From Thioalkalivibrio sp. XN279 (GTDB lineage: Bacteria; Pseudomonadota; Gammaproteobacteria; Steroidobacterales; XN24), in the NCBI RefSeq assembly GCF_011089885.1, contig NZ_JAANBD010000027.1:124001-188000 (forward strand): DNA of 64,000 nucleotides. Direction: 5' to 3'. The position numbers and the translations under genes were made by a program. This document shows positions 18,134-27,821 of this stretch, one piece after another. The notes below the pieces were generated by a model. It was not told the origin of the DNA, did not search any database, and saw nothing but the letters and a program-made list of their open reading frames with translations. The first letter of the stretch is position 1, and each line of letters opens with the position of its first letter.

Positions 18134-19943
18134 GCTCGAGCCAGGCGTCGACCTGGTCCTCCAGCAACTCCAGCGGCAAAGCGCCGTTGGCCAGCATGAT
18201 GTCGTGGAACTCGGCCAGCTTGAAGTCGTCCCCCAGCGCCGCCTGCGCTCGCGCGCGCAGCTCCAGGATCTTGCGCATTCCGATCTTGTACGCCAGCGCC
18301 TGCCCCGGCATCACCAGGTAGCGCTCGATCTCGGCGACGACTTCCTTCTCGCCCATGCCGGTGTGCTCGCGCATGTAGTCGATCGCTTCCTCGCGGGTCC
18401 AGCGCTTGGCATGCAGGCCGGTGTCCACCACCAGCCTGACGGCGCGAAACATTTCCGCCTGCAGCCGGCCGAGGTTGTCCAGCGGGTCTTCCTGGAAGCC
18501 CAGCTCCCACGCGAGCTGCTCCGCATACAGCGCCCAGCCTTCCGTGTAGGCGATGAAAGGGATCATGCGCCGGAAAATCGGCAGGTCGCTGAGCTGCTGG
18601 GCGATGGCGAGCTGGAAGTGGTGTCCCGGGATCGCCTCGTGGTACGCCAGGGTGCGCATGCCGAAGCGCGGCGCCTCGTTCACATCGCGCAGGTTGATGT
18701 AGAACACCCCGGGCCGCGCGCCGTCGAGCGAGGGTCGCTGGTAGTAGGCGCCCGGGGCGCCGATCTCGCGAAACTCCGGGACCCGCTCGACCTTCACCCC
18801 GGTGTCCGGCCGCAGGTTGAAAACCCCGCCCAACCCCGTGTCGATCTCGTCGATGATCGCCTGGTAGTCGGCGATGATCTGCGCACGACCCGCATCGGAA
18901 TCATCGTACAGCTGCCCGGGCGCCCGCCGCAGCGCCAGCAGCCGCTCACCGATGCTGCCTTCGGTGTAGCCCTGCGCGCGCAGGATGGCGTCCATCTCCG
19001 CGCCGATGCGCGCCACCTCGGCGAGGCCGTAGGCATGGATCTCGGCCGCGTCAAGGTCGGTGGTGGTCATCATGCGGATGCGGTACTGGTAGAACGCGTC
19101 GCCGTCCGGCAGCGCCCACACGCCGTGGTTGCCCTGTGTCCGCGGCAGCACCTCGTCGTAGTAGGCAATCAGGCGGCCGTAGGCGGGATAGACCGTGTCG
19201 CGGATCTGCGCTGCGGCTTGCGCCAGCAGGGAATCCCGCTCCGCGGCCGCAAGTTCGGCGCGCTCGACCAGCGTTGCCAGGTGCCCTTCCAGCGCGGTGT
19301 AGAGAATGTTCTCGCGTGGCTCGGTGCCGACGAAGCCGCGCATCTCGTCGAGCACTTTCTCCACCACGAAGGTCGGCGGCACGACGCCCTCGGCCTCGCG
19401 GCGCTGCACGCCCTCCAGCGCCTGGTCGAGACGGCGCCCGAACTGCGAGAGCCGGGCGATGTAGTGCTCGGCGCCCTTGCGGTCGGGCACGCGGTGGGTG
19501 GTCGCCATGAAGCTCGGCAGGCCGTTCTGCACTCCGAACATCTGGTTCAGCGGGTAGTCGTGGTGGCGCCAGCGCTCGCCCTCGACGGCCATCTCCAGGA
19601 AGCGTTCCATGGCGTCGTAGCTGAGCTGCTGCTGGAGTTCGAGGCTGTCGCGGTCGTAGCTGCGCAGCGTGGCGAGATTTTCCCGGGCACGCTCCATGAG
19701 CCTGAGCTCGCGCTCCTCGGAGCCGTCGCTGAGCTTCGCGTTGTGGCCGCGCAGCCCGATGCCGTCGAGCATGCCGAGGCTGCTCAGCAGCTGCGGGTCG
19801 TCGAGGGCGAACTCGAGCATGACGCGGTCGAAGAACCAGTCGATCTGCAGCGGCTTGAACCAGATGGTGTGCCCGACCAGCACGGCGCCAGCCGCCACCA
19901 GCACAGCCAGCCCGCCACCGAGCCACTTGAAAACGCGCTTCAT
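18102..19943 (-). CDS. DUF885 family membrane-anchored metallopeptidase
   Basis: 613 residues from the ATG at 19943, with a GGGGGTGGAG run just upstream; the frame is open further but that segment is Pro/Arg-rich shadow. One N-terminal hydrophobic helix (about 8-28) suggests a signal anchor with the body in the periplasm. The zinc-peptidase motif HEAIPGH is present, followed by ..AYTEGWALYAEQLAWELG, both hallmarks of DUF885 enzymes. Substrate unknown. Its end overlaps the convergent kinase gene by 32 bases; a 101-base gap separates its start from the divergent lactonase-like gene. Confidence 0.9.
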   Translation of the reverse strand: MKRVFKWLGGGLAVLVAAGAVLVGHTIWFKPLQIDWFFDRVMLEFALDDPQLLSSLGMLDGIGLRGHNAKLSDGSEERELRLMERARENLATLRSYDRDSLELQQQLSYDAMERFLEMAVEGERWRHHDYPLNQMFGVQNGLPSFMATTHRVPDRKGAEHYIARLSQFGRRLDQALEGVQRREAEGVVPPTFVVEKVLDEMRGFVGTEPRENILYTALEGHLATLVERAELAAAERDSLLAQAAAQIRDTVYPAYGRLIAYYDEVLPRTQGNHGVWALPDGDAFYQYRIRMMTTTDLDAAEIHAYGLAEVARIGAEMDAILRAQGYTEGSIGERLLALRRAPGQLYDDSDAGRAQIIADYQAIIDEIDTGLGGVFNLRPDTGVKVERVPEFREIGAPGAYYQRPSLDGARPGVFYINLRDVNEAPRFGMRTLAYHEAIPGHHFQLAIAQQLSDLPIFRRMIPFIAYTEGWALYAEQLAWELGFQEDPLDNLGRLQAEMFRAVRLVVDTGLHAKRWTREEAIDYMREHTGMGEKEVVAEIERYLVMPGQALAYKIGMRKILELRARAQAALGDDFKLAEFHDIMLANGALPLELLEDQVDAWLELRRPARAALH

Positions 19944-20044
19944 GCTCCACCCCCAGGACGGCACAAGCGGCACATGTTGCGTGACCGGCGCTTCTGGTTC
20001 AATGTCGGGCCGCGCCGGGCGCCGCCGGCGGCAAGGAGCAACGT

Positions 20045-21106
20045 ATGAAGATCCTGGTGGCATTGATCATCGCCACGCTGGTCTGGCTGGCCTTCTCACC
20101 CGTGCCGATCGAGCCCGTGGCCTGGGAACCACCACCCGCGCCGGCGCTCGAGGGACCATATGCGCCGAACGACCGCCTCGCAGAGGTGCGGCGCGTGGGC
20201 CGTGGCGTCGGCGCCGGGCCCGAGGACGTTGCCGTGACCGCGAACGGCACCGTCTACGTCGGCTACGAGGACGGTCGTATCGTCCGCTTCGTCCCCGGCC
20301 AGGGCGCACCCCGGCTGTTCGCCCAGACGGGCGGGCGGCCGCTCGGACTGGAGTTCGACGGCGAGGGCCGCCTGGTCGTCTGCGACGGCTACCAGGGGCT
20401 GTTGCGAATCAAGTCCGACGGGACCATCGAGGTGCTCGCCACCGAGGCCGACGGACTGCCCTTCGGCTTCACCAACGACCTGGATATCGCCGCCGACGGC
20501 ACGATCTATTTCACCGACGCCTCGTGGAAGTTCGGCCCCGCCATGAAGGCGCGCGACGACATCCTCGAGCACGGCGGCAATGGGCGCCTGATGAAGTACG
20601 ACCCGGCGACGGGCCGGGTCACGGTGCTGCTGGACGGCCTGCAGTTCGCCAACGGGGTGGCGCTGGCGCCGGACGGGCGCTCGGTGCTGGTGGCGCAGAC
20701 CGGCAGCTACAACGTGTTGCGCTACTGGCTGGCCGGCGACCGCGCCGGCACGCACGAGGTGTTCTTCGACAACCTGCCCGGCATCCCGGACGGCCTCTCC
20801 AGCAATGGGCGCGACACTTACTGGCTGGCGCTGTTCACGGTACGCAATCCCGCCCTCGACGCGCTTGCCGGTTCACCCTGGCTGCGGAAACTCGTCTACC
20901 GCCTGCCACAGTTCCTGCAGCCCCAGCCGGCGCCACACGCCTTCGTGCTCGGCCTGTCGCTGGACGGCGAGGTGCTGCATAACCTGCAGCACGACAGCCC
21001 GGGCAGCTTCGCCCCGGTGACCAGCGTGACGGAAGCCGGCGGCCGCCTCTACCTCGGCAGCCTCACGCAGGACGCCTTCGGCGTCTACAAGTTGCCGGCC
21101 CCCTGA
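20045..21106 (+). CDS. SMP-30 / strictosidine synthase-like beta-propeller protein
   Basis: 353 residues. An N-terminal hydrophobic segment (about 2-18) followed by a Pro-rich stretch suggests export or membrane anchoring. The rest shows repeated propeller blades: GPEDVAVTANGTVYVGYEDGRI, RPLGLEFDGEGRLVVCDGYQ, TNDLDIAADGTIYFTDAS and FANGVALAPDGRSVLVAQT. The last two match the Str_synth/SMP-30 region that binds the metal and substrate in lactonases. Probably a hydrolase of lactone-type substrates; the true substrate is unknown. Divergent from the DUF885 peptidase. Confidence 0.85.
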   Translation: MKILVALIIATLVWLAFSPVPIEPVAWEPPPAPALEGPYAPNDRLAEVRRVGRGVGAGPEDVAVTANGTVYVGYEDGRIVRFVPGQGAPRLFAQTGGRPLGLEFDGEGRLVVCDGYQGLLRIKSDGTIEVLATEADGLPFGFTNDLDIAADGTIYFTDASWKFGPAMKARDDILEHGGNGRLMKYDPATGRVTVLLDGLQFANGVALAPDGRSVLVAQTGSYNVLRYWLAGDRAGTHEVFFDNLPGIPDGLSSNGRDTYWLALFTVRNPALDALAGSPWLRKLVYRLPQFLQPQPAPHAFVLGLSLDGEVLHNLQHDSPGSFAPVTSVTEAGGRLYLGSLTQDAFGVYKLPAP

Positions 21107-21121
21107 AAGCGCCTTTGATCG

Positions 21122-23281
21122 TCAGCCGCCGAAGAGGCCCGCGAACACGCCCTGGCGCCACAACACCAGCAGCAGCACGACCAGCGCGACGAGTAACAGC
21201 CAGGTCTTCCACGGCCGCTTCCGGTCGGCGAAGGGATCATGCAGGGATCGCTTCGACCCCGCAGGCAGCTCCGCCAGGCCGGTCAGGGACTCGCCGAAAG
21301 GCAGGTTGATCCTTGCCCGAGCGTTCACCGCCCAGCCATTGGCGTCCAGCAGCGGACCGAGGTTGCGCCGCCTGAGCGTGAGCCAGGCCAGCAGCATGGA
21401 CGGCCCCGAGATGATCGCCACCATCGCGACCAGGACCAGCGGCAGCTGCCACCATGCCAGGCTGAACAGGCCGGCAATGGCGGCCGCGAGGGCGGTGCCG
21501 ATGGCGCCCACGGCGAGGCCGATGGCGGCGAAAATACCCGCGAACTTGGCGATGTCGAAAGGCGGCGCAGCGGCCTGCCCGCCCTCGGCCTTGACGGCGG
21601 CACCGGCGACATTGGCCGCCGCCTTGTTTTCCATGTCCTTGTCGCGCGAGGCGGCGAACTTGCGCAGCTGGTTCTCGATCATCGCGCCGACGCGCCGGTA
21701 GGGCGACCAGAAGGCCTGGCGAATGCTGACCGGTTGCTCGACGACCTTCACCACGGTCGCCTTCCAGTCGACCCCCTCGCGATCGCAGAACATGCCGTTG
21801 CGCCCCGGCACCATGAGCTCGTCGACCTCGCCGCCGGTCAGCGCCGCGACGATCTCGATGGGGCCGGCGCCGGCACGCACGCAGCTGCAATAGACGAGGT
21901 AGCAGCCGCTGAACGGCGCCAGGCTGGCGTGCTTGGCCATGTCGGAGACACGCATGACGAGTTCGCAGCTGCGCTGGTCGAGGTACAGCGTGCCGGCCTG
22001 GAAGATGGCCTTCTTTTCGCCGCCGTAGAACTCGCTCAACGTGACGAAATTACGCAGCAGCGTGACCAGGTCGCGCTGGTAACGCACCAGCCGTTCTACG
22101 GCATCAATGTTCGCTGCGGACGCCTCCGCCCTGAGATCGCGCTCGATCAGCGCAGCAAGGCGCGTGCGGGTGTCGTCGGCCACGATCGTCTCGAGCTGCG
22201 CCAGCTCGATGTCGTGCACGGCCGTAGCGGGCCGGTCCGCCATCCAGGCGCGGTAGGCGTCGAACCTGGCGGACAGCTCAAGCCACGCCTCCAGGGTCAG
22301 CGTCTCGCGCGCGCCGAGCAGCGGTTGCACGACCTCGTCGTGCAACTGGGCGAGGTGTTCCGCCCACGCCGGGTTCATGCCCTCGGCCAGCGGCAGGGGC
22401 TTGTCGGCAACGATTTCCGCCAGCGGCAGCGCCGCGACCTCGGCATCGCCGACACCGATCACGCGCTCCCCGAGCATGCCGTAGACGGCCACCGGCGCGT
22501 TCAGGCCCTCTGCGGCACGCGGGTCGAAGGCCGCGAGGCGACAGCGGGCGAAGTAGTCATCGACCTTGGCGCGCACTGCCTCGAAGGCCTCTGCCGCCCC
22601 GGCCGTGGCATCGCCCAGCGGCAGGATGAGTTCGGCGGACTCGGCAGCCCGGTGGCGCCATGCCAGCACCGCCTCGGCCTCAGTGAAGAATGCTTCCAGG
22701 GTCTCGGCCGTGATGCCCGGTTCGCCGCTGCGATCCGGCACGCCGCCCTGGGTAGCGATGATGTCCCCGATGACCTGCGCCAGCCCCTCGTCGCCCGCAA
22801 CGCCGGCAGGCACCACGCCGTCGCCGTTGACATGCTCGGGGGAGAACATCTTCGTCATGTCGGCGAAGTCCGGCACCGACAGCGCGCCGACGTCCGATTT
22901 GCCCAGGTAGCCGAGGATTTGCGTCGCCGCGGCCTTGAGGACGGCGCCCTCTTCATGACTGTCGTCGATGGCCTCGACCGGGAGCGCGCCGTCGCCGAAC
23001 AGCGCCTGCGGGTCCTTCACCATGCGGCAGGCCCAGTCCACCGCGGCCACGATCTCGGGCACGCGAATCTGGCCGTCACCGTCGGTATCGAGCAGCGCCA
23101 GGGTGCGGGCGTCGAATTCCAGGCCGGTGGTGGGGCAGCTCAGCGCGGTCCAGAGCTTGGGGTCGAGCTCGGACAGGTGGCGCAGGTCCTCGCCCGTCTC
23201 GATCGCGACCTGGTCGAAACCGCCGCAACGGAAGAAGCGCCAGGCGTGCGTGCTGCCGGCATCGGTGTTGTTATTCGCCAT
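21122..23281 (-). CDS. Large EF-hand membrane protein, unknown function
   Basis: 719 residues from ATG 23281 (a TTG one codon earlier also exists). A canonical calcium-binding EF-hand loop, DTDGDGQIRVPE, lies at about residues 66-77; a second, weaker GDG loop occurs near 155. The long middle part is helical and soluble-looking. The C-terminal third has an Ala-rich pair of membrane helices (about 575-640) and one more at the very end. The N-terminus contains WRFFRCGGFDQVAIETG. Starts four bases after the cytochrome b561-like gene ends. I know this only as an uncharacterised family. Confidence 0.78.
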   Translation of the reverse strand: MANNNTDAGSTHAWRFFRCGGFDQVAIETGEDLRHLSELDPKLWTALSCPTTGLEFDARTLALLDTDGDGQIRVPEIVAAVDWACRMVKDPQALFGDGALPVEAIDDSHEEGAVLKAAATQILGYLGKSDVGALSVPDFADMTKMFSPEHVNGDGVVPAGVAGDEGLAQVIGDIIATQGGVPDRSGEPGITAETLEAFFTEAEAVLAWRHRAAESAELILPLGDATAGAAEAFEAVRAKVDDYFARCRLAAFDPRAAEGLNAPVAVYGMLGERVIGVGDAEVAALPLAEIVADKPLPLAEGMNPAWAEHLAQLHDEVVQPLLGARETLTLEAWLELSARFDAYRAWMADRPATAVHDIELAQLETIVADDTRTRLAALIERDLRAEASAANIDAVERLVRYQRDLVTLLRNFVTLSEFYGGEKKAIFQAGTLYLDQRSCELVMRVSDMAKHASLAPFSGCYLVYCSCVRAGAGPIEIVAALTGGEVDELMVPGRNGMFCDREGVDWKATVVKVVEQPVSIRQAFWSPYRRVGAMIENQLRKFAASRDKDMENKAAANVAGAAVKAEGGQAAAPPFDIAKFAGIFAAIGLAVGAIGTALAAAIAGLFSLAWWQLPLVLVAMVAIISGPSMLLAWLTLRRRNLGPLLDANGWAVNARARINLPFGESLTGLAELPAGSKRSLHDPFADRKRPWKTWLLLVALVVLLLVLWRQGVFAGLFGG

Positions 23282-23284
23282 CAA

Positions 23285-23800
23285 TTACTCCCTGATGAAA
23301 TCGAGCAGGTGCAACGACACGGTGATCACATGCAGCACCAAGAGCGCAATCATGCCCTGCGCCGCGAGGATGTGGTAGCCGCGCCAGGCCACCGCCTCGG
23401 GCGTGCCGGCCAGCGCCAGCCAGGCCACGCCGGTGAGCCCGGCCGCGAGCATGGCGAGCAGCAACAGGCCCTCGATGAGCGCGAACAGGCCGCCGCCCTC
23501 GGCGGTCGGCAACTCGCCGCGGAACAGGCCGCGCAGTTCCCGCGTCACTGGCGCCATGCGCCCCGAGAGCCAGGGGAGATAAACACGCCAGCCGCCGCCG
23601 CGAAAACAGGCGACGAGGTAGGTCAGCGCCAGCACGGTCGCCAGCAGGCCGAGGCCGAGGTGGGCGTAGTCGAGCCAGCCGGCGTTGCGCGGGATGCGGC
23701 GCAGCATGTGCACCCAGGGGCTGGTCAGCGCCAGCCAGGCCGCCAGCAGCGCGAGCCATAGATGCTGGCGCCGGCTGCCCTGCCCGCCCGCCGTGCTCAT
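23285..23800 (-). CDS. Cytochrome b561-like four-helix membrane protein
   Basis: 171 residues with four predicted membrane helices. Histidines lie in helix positions suited to bind heme b: WVHML in helix 1, YAHLGLG in helix 2, and GYHILAAQGM plus VLHVITVSLHLLDF in helix 4. This is the build of the cytochrome b561 / hydrogenase b-subunit fold, which passes electrons across the membrane to or from quinone. It starts four bases after hemG ends and is followed within four bases by the EF-hand gene, so all three are one transcription unit. Confidence 0.75.
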   Translation of the reverse strand: MSTAGGQGSRRQHLWLALLAAWLALTSPWVHMLRRIPRNAGWLDYAHLGLGLLATVLALTYLVACFRGGGWRVYLPWLSGRMAPVTRELRGLFRGELPTAEGGGLFALIEGLLLLAMLAAGLTGVAWLALAGTPEAVAWRGYHILAAQGMIALLVLHVITVSLHLLDFIRE

Positions 23801-23804
23801 TGGC

Positions 23805-24344
23805 TCAGCGCGCCGCCGCGCCCGCCAGGTCGGCGAAGCGCTCGGCGAATCGCTCCACCTCTTCCCAGTTGGTGTATTCGGCCTTGGTCTGCGGGTCGGT
23901 CGGCCCCTTGGTCAGCCACATGATGAAGCGGATGACGTTGCGGTCGAAGGCGCTGTAGCGCTGGTAGTCGAGATCCCCGCCGAACACGCCCAGCAGCTTC
24001 GGCTGCCACGGACTCTTGGCGACGAAGGCCTTGGTGTAGGGGTTGGTCTCGGGCGTGTTCTTGTGCGGCTTGCGCGCCACCAGGTTGACCGAGAAGAAGG
24101 CGCTGGGCTTCGCCTCCAGCGCAGCCTTGTGGCGCGCGATGAACTCCATCACCGCCGGGTTGTGCTTGCCGTTGCGGATGGCCGCGCCGATCAGCACGGC
24201 GTCGTAAGCGGCCGGGTCCGCGGCCTCCGCCACGGGCAGCAGCTCCACGTCCAGGCCGCGCGCCTCGAGCGTGGCCTTGATGCGGTCGCTGATGCGGCGG
24301 GTGTGGCCGTAGACGCCGGAATAGAGCTGGAGAATCCTGGGCAT
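23805..24344 (-). CDS. hemG: Protoporphyrinogen IX oxidase, quinone-dependent flavodoxin type
   Basis: Oxidises protoporphyrinogen IX to protoporphyrin IX in heme synthesis, using FMN and passing electrons to membrane quinones. 179 residues, matching E. coli HemG (181). Seen: N-terminal flavodoxin strand and phosphate loop (ILQLYSGVYGHTRRISDRI), then IGAAIRNGKHNPAVMEFI and SAFFSVNLVARKPHKNTPETN, the HemG-specific long insert. An operon with a b-type cytochrome is consistent with a quinone-linked membrane partner. Confidence 0.92.
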   Translation of the reverse strand: MPRILQLYSGVYGHTRRISDRIKATLEARGLDVELLPVAEAADPAAYDAVLIGAAIRNGKHNPAVMEFIARHKAALEAKPSAFFSVNLVARKPHKNTPETNPYTKAFVAKSPWQPKLLGVFGGDLDYQRYSAFDRNVIRFIMWLTKGPTDPQTKAEYTNWEEVERFAERFADLAGAAAR

Positions 24345-24426
24345 CGCTGTCCATCCTGGGGCGTGACTGGCGCCAATTCTAGCGGATCGGCCCGCCCTGC
24401 TCGCCCGTATGTTCCACGACCGCCGC

Positions 24427-25623
24427 TCAGGCGGCGGCGCGACCCAGCATGCCTTCCGCGGACTCCACGCCCGCTGCGGCGTTCACGCCCTCGACGCCCG
24501 CCAGCGCCGTACCGAGCGCGCGCAGGCACAGGCGCACGTTGTCCGGCCGCGCGGCGTAGCCCATCAGGCCGATGCGCCAGGCCTTGCCCGCGAGCGCGCC
24601 GAGACCGCCGCCGATCTCCAAGTCGAACTCGGCCAGCAGCCGCTGGCGTACGGCCGCCTCGTCCACGCCGACGGGCACGCGCACGGCGTTGAGCTGCGGC
24701 AGCCGCCAGGGCGCCGCGACGATCAACTCCAGCCCCATGGCCTCGATGCCAGCAGCAAGGGCCTCGTGCATGCGCCGGTGGCGCGCCCAGCTCGCCTCCA
24801 GGCCCTCCTCCGCCAGCATCACCAGCGATTCGTGCAGGCCGTAGAGCGCGTTGATCGGCGCGGTGTGATGGTAGGCGCGCTTCGGCGTGGCGTCGCCACC
24901 GCCCCAGTAGCCCATCACCAGGTTGAGGTCGAGGAACCAGCTCTGCACCTTGTGCGTGCGGCTGCGGATGCGCTCTACCGCGCGTGGCGAAAAGCTCACG
25001 GGCGAGAGGCCCGGGGTACAGGACAGGCACTTCTGCGAGCCCGAGTACACGGCGTCCACGCCCCAGGCGTCGATCTCCACCGGGATGCCGCCCAGGGACG
25101 TCACGGCATCCATGATCACCAGGCAGCCGTATTCGTGCGCCAGGCGGCACAGCGTCTCGGCGTCCGAGCGCGCGCCGGTCGAGGTCTCGGCATGCACAAA
25201 GGCCAGCACGCTCGCCTCCGGGTGCGCCTTCAGCGCCAGTTCAACCTTGTCGACGTCCACGGGGTGGCCCCACGGGTCCTCGACCATGACGGCGGTGGCG
25301 CCGCAGCGCTCCACGTTCTCTTTCATGCGCCCGCCGAACACGCCGTTGATGCACACGATCACGGTGTCGCCCGGCTCCACCAGGTTGACGAAGGCCGCCT
25401 CCATGCCGGCCGAGCCCGGCCCGGAGACGGGAATGGTCAGCGGGTTGGTGGTACGGAAGGCGTACTGCAGGAGCTGCTTGAGCTCGTCCATCATCGCCAC
25501 GAACTGCGGGTCGAGGTGCCCGATGGTCGGCCGCCCCAGCGCCTCGAGGACGCGCGGGTGGACGTCGGAGGGACCCGGCCCCATCAGGGTCCGGTGCGGC
25601 GGCTGGAAGGTCTTGAACTGCAT
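24427..25623 (-). CDS. Class V aminotransferase, alanine/serine--glyoxylate type
   Basis: PLP enzyme, 398 residues from ATG 25623 (MQFKTFQPPHRTLMGPGPSDV). The PMGPGPSDVHPRVLEAL beginning and VSGPGSAGMEAAFVNLVEPG are typical of alanine-glyoxylate / serine-pyruvate aminotransferases. The PLP-binding lysine is in YSGSQKCLS, and DAVTSLGGIPVEID holds the cofactor aspartate. Likely role is glyoxylate/glycine-serine metabolism; the exact amino donor cannot be read from sequence. Divergent from the serine hydrolase gene with a 49-base gap. Confidence 0.9.
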   Translation of the reverse strand: MQFKTFQPPHRTLMGPGPSDVHPRVLEALGRPTIGHLDPQFVAMMDELKQLLQYAFRTTNPLTIPVSGPGSAGMEAAFVNLVEPGDTVIVCINGVFGGRMKENVERCGATAVMVEDPWGHPVDVDKVELALKAHPEASVLAFVHAETSTGARSDAETLCRLAHEYGCLVIMDAVTSLGGIPVEIDAWGVDAVYSGSQKCLSCTPGLSPVSFSPRAVERIRSRTHKVQSWFLDLNLVMGYWGGGDATPKRAYHHTAPINALYGLHESLVMLAEEGLEASWARHRRMHEALAAGIEAMGLELIVAAPWRLPQLNAVRVPVGVDEAAVRQRLLAEFDLEIGGGLGALAGKAWRIGLMGYAARPDNVRLCLRALGTALAGVEGVNAAAGVESAEGMLGRAAA

Positions 25624-25659
25624 CCTGCTCAGGCTCCATCGATCGAGTAATGCGGGCAG

Positions 25660-25665
25660 TATAAT
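25660..25665 (+). promoter_or_regulatory. Consensus -10 box TATAAT for the serine hydrolase gene
   Basis: A perfect TATAAT ends seven bases before the ATG at 25673. Transcription would then start at about the first base of the coding region, giving a leaderless mRNA. No good -35 and no Shine-Dalgarno are visible, which agrees with leaderless initiation but may also mean the hexamer is chance. Confidence 0.4.
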
Positions 25666-25672
25666 GCCGCCC

Positions 25673-26878
25673 ATGAATACCTACCGCCACGCCGCCGTGC
25701 TGTTCGCGGCCACCACCCTCCTCGCCCTGCCCGCCACGGCCGACGATGCCGCGCTGCGCACCGCCATGGAGCCCGTCAACACCCGCGGCACCGAGGTCTT
25801 CACCTGGGACCTGGAGCAGAAGAAGAGCGGCTTTCGCGCCATGGAGGCGCTGTTCCCGGCCCGCGTCGTGAGCCGCGGCGCGACGCCCGCGCCACTGCCG
25901 GCCGGCGCACCGTTGGCAGCCTTCGAAGCCGGCGGTGCGCAGGCCGATCGGCTGGCCGGCTTCATCGCCGACGAATACGTCGCCGGACTGATCGTGGTCC
26001 ACGACGGCACGGTGCGCCTGGAGCGCTACGGCCTCGGCCAGTCGCCCGACGATCGCTGGACGTCGTTCTCGGTGGCCAAGAGCATCACTTCGACCCTGGT
26101 CGGAGCCGCCATCCGCGACGGTCACATCGAGAGCCTGGACACGGAGATCACGCGCTACATCGACGAACTGGAGGGCACGGCCTACGACGGCGTGACCGTG
26201 CGCCAGCTGCTCACCATGACCTCGGGCGTGGCCTTCAACGAGGACTACGCCGATCCGGACTCCGACATCCGCCGCCTGTACCGCGAGCCGCCGGCGCCCG
26301 GCATCGACGCCTCGGTCGGCTTCATGCGCCACCAGCCGCGCGAGTTCGCCCCCGGCACGCAATGGCGCTACAAGACGCCGGAGACCAACCTCGCCGGCCT
26401 GCTCGTGATGAAGGCGACCGGCAAGCCGCTGGCCGAGTACCTGGCGGAAAAGATCTGGCAGCCCTACGGCATGGCGCGGGACGCGACCTGGCTGGTGGAC
26501 CACGTCGGCAACGAGCAGGGCGGCTGCTGCCTGCAGGCAACGCTGCGCGACTATGCCCGCTTCGGCCAGTTCATCCTCGACGGTGCCCGTATCGACGGCG
26601 CGTCCATCCTGCCCGATGGCTGGCTGGACGCGGCGACCAGCACCCAGGCCGACACCGGTGTCCCCGGCGGCTACGGCTACCAGTGGTGGCCGCTGGGCGA
26701 CGGCACTTTCCAGGCGCGCGGCATCTTCGGCCAGTTCATCCATGTCGATCCTGCTCGCCGCCTCGTGATCGCGATCTCGGCTGCATGGCCGGGACCGCGT
26801 GAACAGGAACGCCGCGCCGCGCAGGTACAGCTGGCGTACGAGATCGCCGCCGCCATCGACGCCGAATCCGGCACCTAG
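25673..26878 (+). CDS. Exported serine hydrolase, beta-lactamase / NylB-like family
   Basis: 401 residues from ATG 25673; in-frame sequence upstream is aminotransferase shadow. An N-terminal signal peptide (about 1-23, ending LPATA-DDA) sends it to the periplasm. The catalytic SxxK is in [13 protein letters not shown], followed by [20 protein letters not shown], a region very like 6-aminohexanoate-dimer hydrolase and class C esterases. The YKTPETN segment is the probable second motif. Likely an esterase or amidase, not a resistance beta-lactamase; the substrate is unknown. Confidence 0.88.
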   Translation: MNTYRHAAVLFAATTLLALPATADDAALRTAMEPVNTRGTEVFTWDLEQKKSGFRAMEALFPARVVSRGATPAPLPAGAPLAAFEAGGAQADRLAGFIADEYVAGLIVVHDGTVRLERYGLGQSPDDRWTSFSVAKSITSTLVGAAIRDGHIESLDTEITRYIDELEGTAYDGVTVRQLLTMTSGVAFNEDYADPDSDIRRLYREPPAPGIDASVGFMRHQPREFAPGTQWRYKTPETNLAGLLVMKATGKPLAEYLAEKIWQPYGMARDATWLVDHVGNEQGGCCLQATLRDYARFGQFILDGARIDGASILPDGWLDAATSTQADTGVPGGYGYQWWPLGDGTFQARGIFGQFIHVDPARRLVIAISAAWPGPREQERRAAQVQLAYEIAAAIDAESGT

Positions 26879-26880
26879 GC

Positions 26881-27801
26881 ATGGCCGGCGCCAGCCTGCT
26901 CGCGCTGCTGGACGACATCGCCACGGTCCTCGACGACGTGGCGGTGCTGAGCAAGGTCGCGACCAAGAAAACTGCCGGCGTGCTGGGCGACGACCTGGCG
27001 CTGAACGCGCAGCAGCTGACCGGGATCCGCGCTGCGCGCGAGCTGCCCGTGGTGTGGGCCGTGGCCAAGGGCTCGCTGCTGAACAAGGCGATCCTCGTGC
27101 CCGCCGCGCTGGCGATCAGTGCAGTGGCGCCCTGGGCCGTGACGCCGCTGCTGATGCTCGGCGGGCTGTTCCTCTGCTACGAGGGCTTCGAGAAGGTGGC
27201 GCACAAGTTCCTGCACCGGCCGTCGGAGGACCAGGCCGAGCGTGAAGTGCTGGTGCGCGCCCTGGCCGATCCAAACATTGATCTCGTGGCGCTGGAGCGA
27301 CAGAAGATCAAGGGCGCCATCCGCACCGACTTCATTCTCTCGGCCGAGATCATCGTGATCTCGCTCGGCATCGTCGCCGACGCCGCCTTCGGCACGCGCG
27401 TCGCCGTGATGGTGACCATCGCGCTGTTGATGACGGTCGGCGTCTACGGCCTGGTGGCGGCGATCGTGAAGCTGGACGACGTCGGCCTGTACCTGTCGCG
27501 CAAGGAAGGCTCGAGGGTCGCGACAGCGGCGGGGCACGGCATCATTCGCCTGGCGCCGTGGTTGATGAAGGGCCTGTCCATCGCCGGTACCGCCGCCATG
27601 TTCCTCGTCGGCGGCGGCATCATCGTGCACGGCATCGGGCCGCTGGCGCAGTGGGCGCACGTCATGGCCAACGTCCTCGGCGGCGCAGGGTTCCTGGCGC
27701 CGGCGCTGTTCAACGCGGTGGTGGGTATTACGGCCGGGGCGGTGGTACTGCTGGTGGTGACTGCCGTCCGACGACTGCGCGCGCCTCATGCCGATGCCTA
27801 G
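26881..27801 (+). CDS. DUF808 family inner-membrane protein (YedI-like)
   Basis: 306 residues, the same size as E. coli YedI. Seen: [41 protein letters not shown] and [21 protein letters not shown], all strongly conserved in DUF808, with about six membrane helices in the second half. Function unknown. The ATG follows the serine hydrolase stop by two bases, so the two are probably co-transcribed. Confidence 0.93.
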   Translation: MAGASLLALLDDIATVLDDVAVLSKVATKKTAGVLGDDLALNAQQLTGIRAARELPVVWAVAKGSLLNKAILVPAALAISAVAPWAVTPLLMLGGLFLCYEGFEKVAHKFLHRPSEDQAEREVLVRALADPNIDLVALERQKIKGAIRTDFILSAEIIVISLGIVADAAFGTRVAVMVTIALLMTVGVYGLVAAIVKLDDVGLYLSRKEGSRVATAAGHGIIRLAPWLMKGLSIAGTAAMFLVGGGIIVHGIGPLAQWAHVMANVLGGAGFLAPALFNAVVGITAGAVVLLVVTAVRRLRAPHADA

Positions 27802-27821
27802 CCTTTCGGCTACCGAGACGG

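Noticed and set aside
25673-26878. A beta-lactamase resistance gene
   Set aside because: The SxxK fold is present, but the [14 protein letters not shown] region and overall pattern match esterase/NylB-like hydrolases, not antibiotic beta-lactamases.
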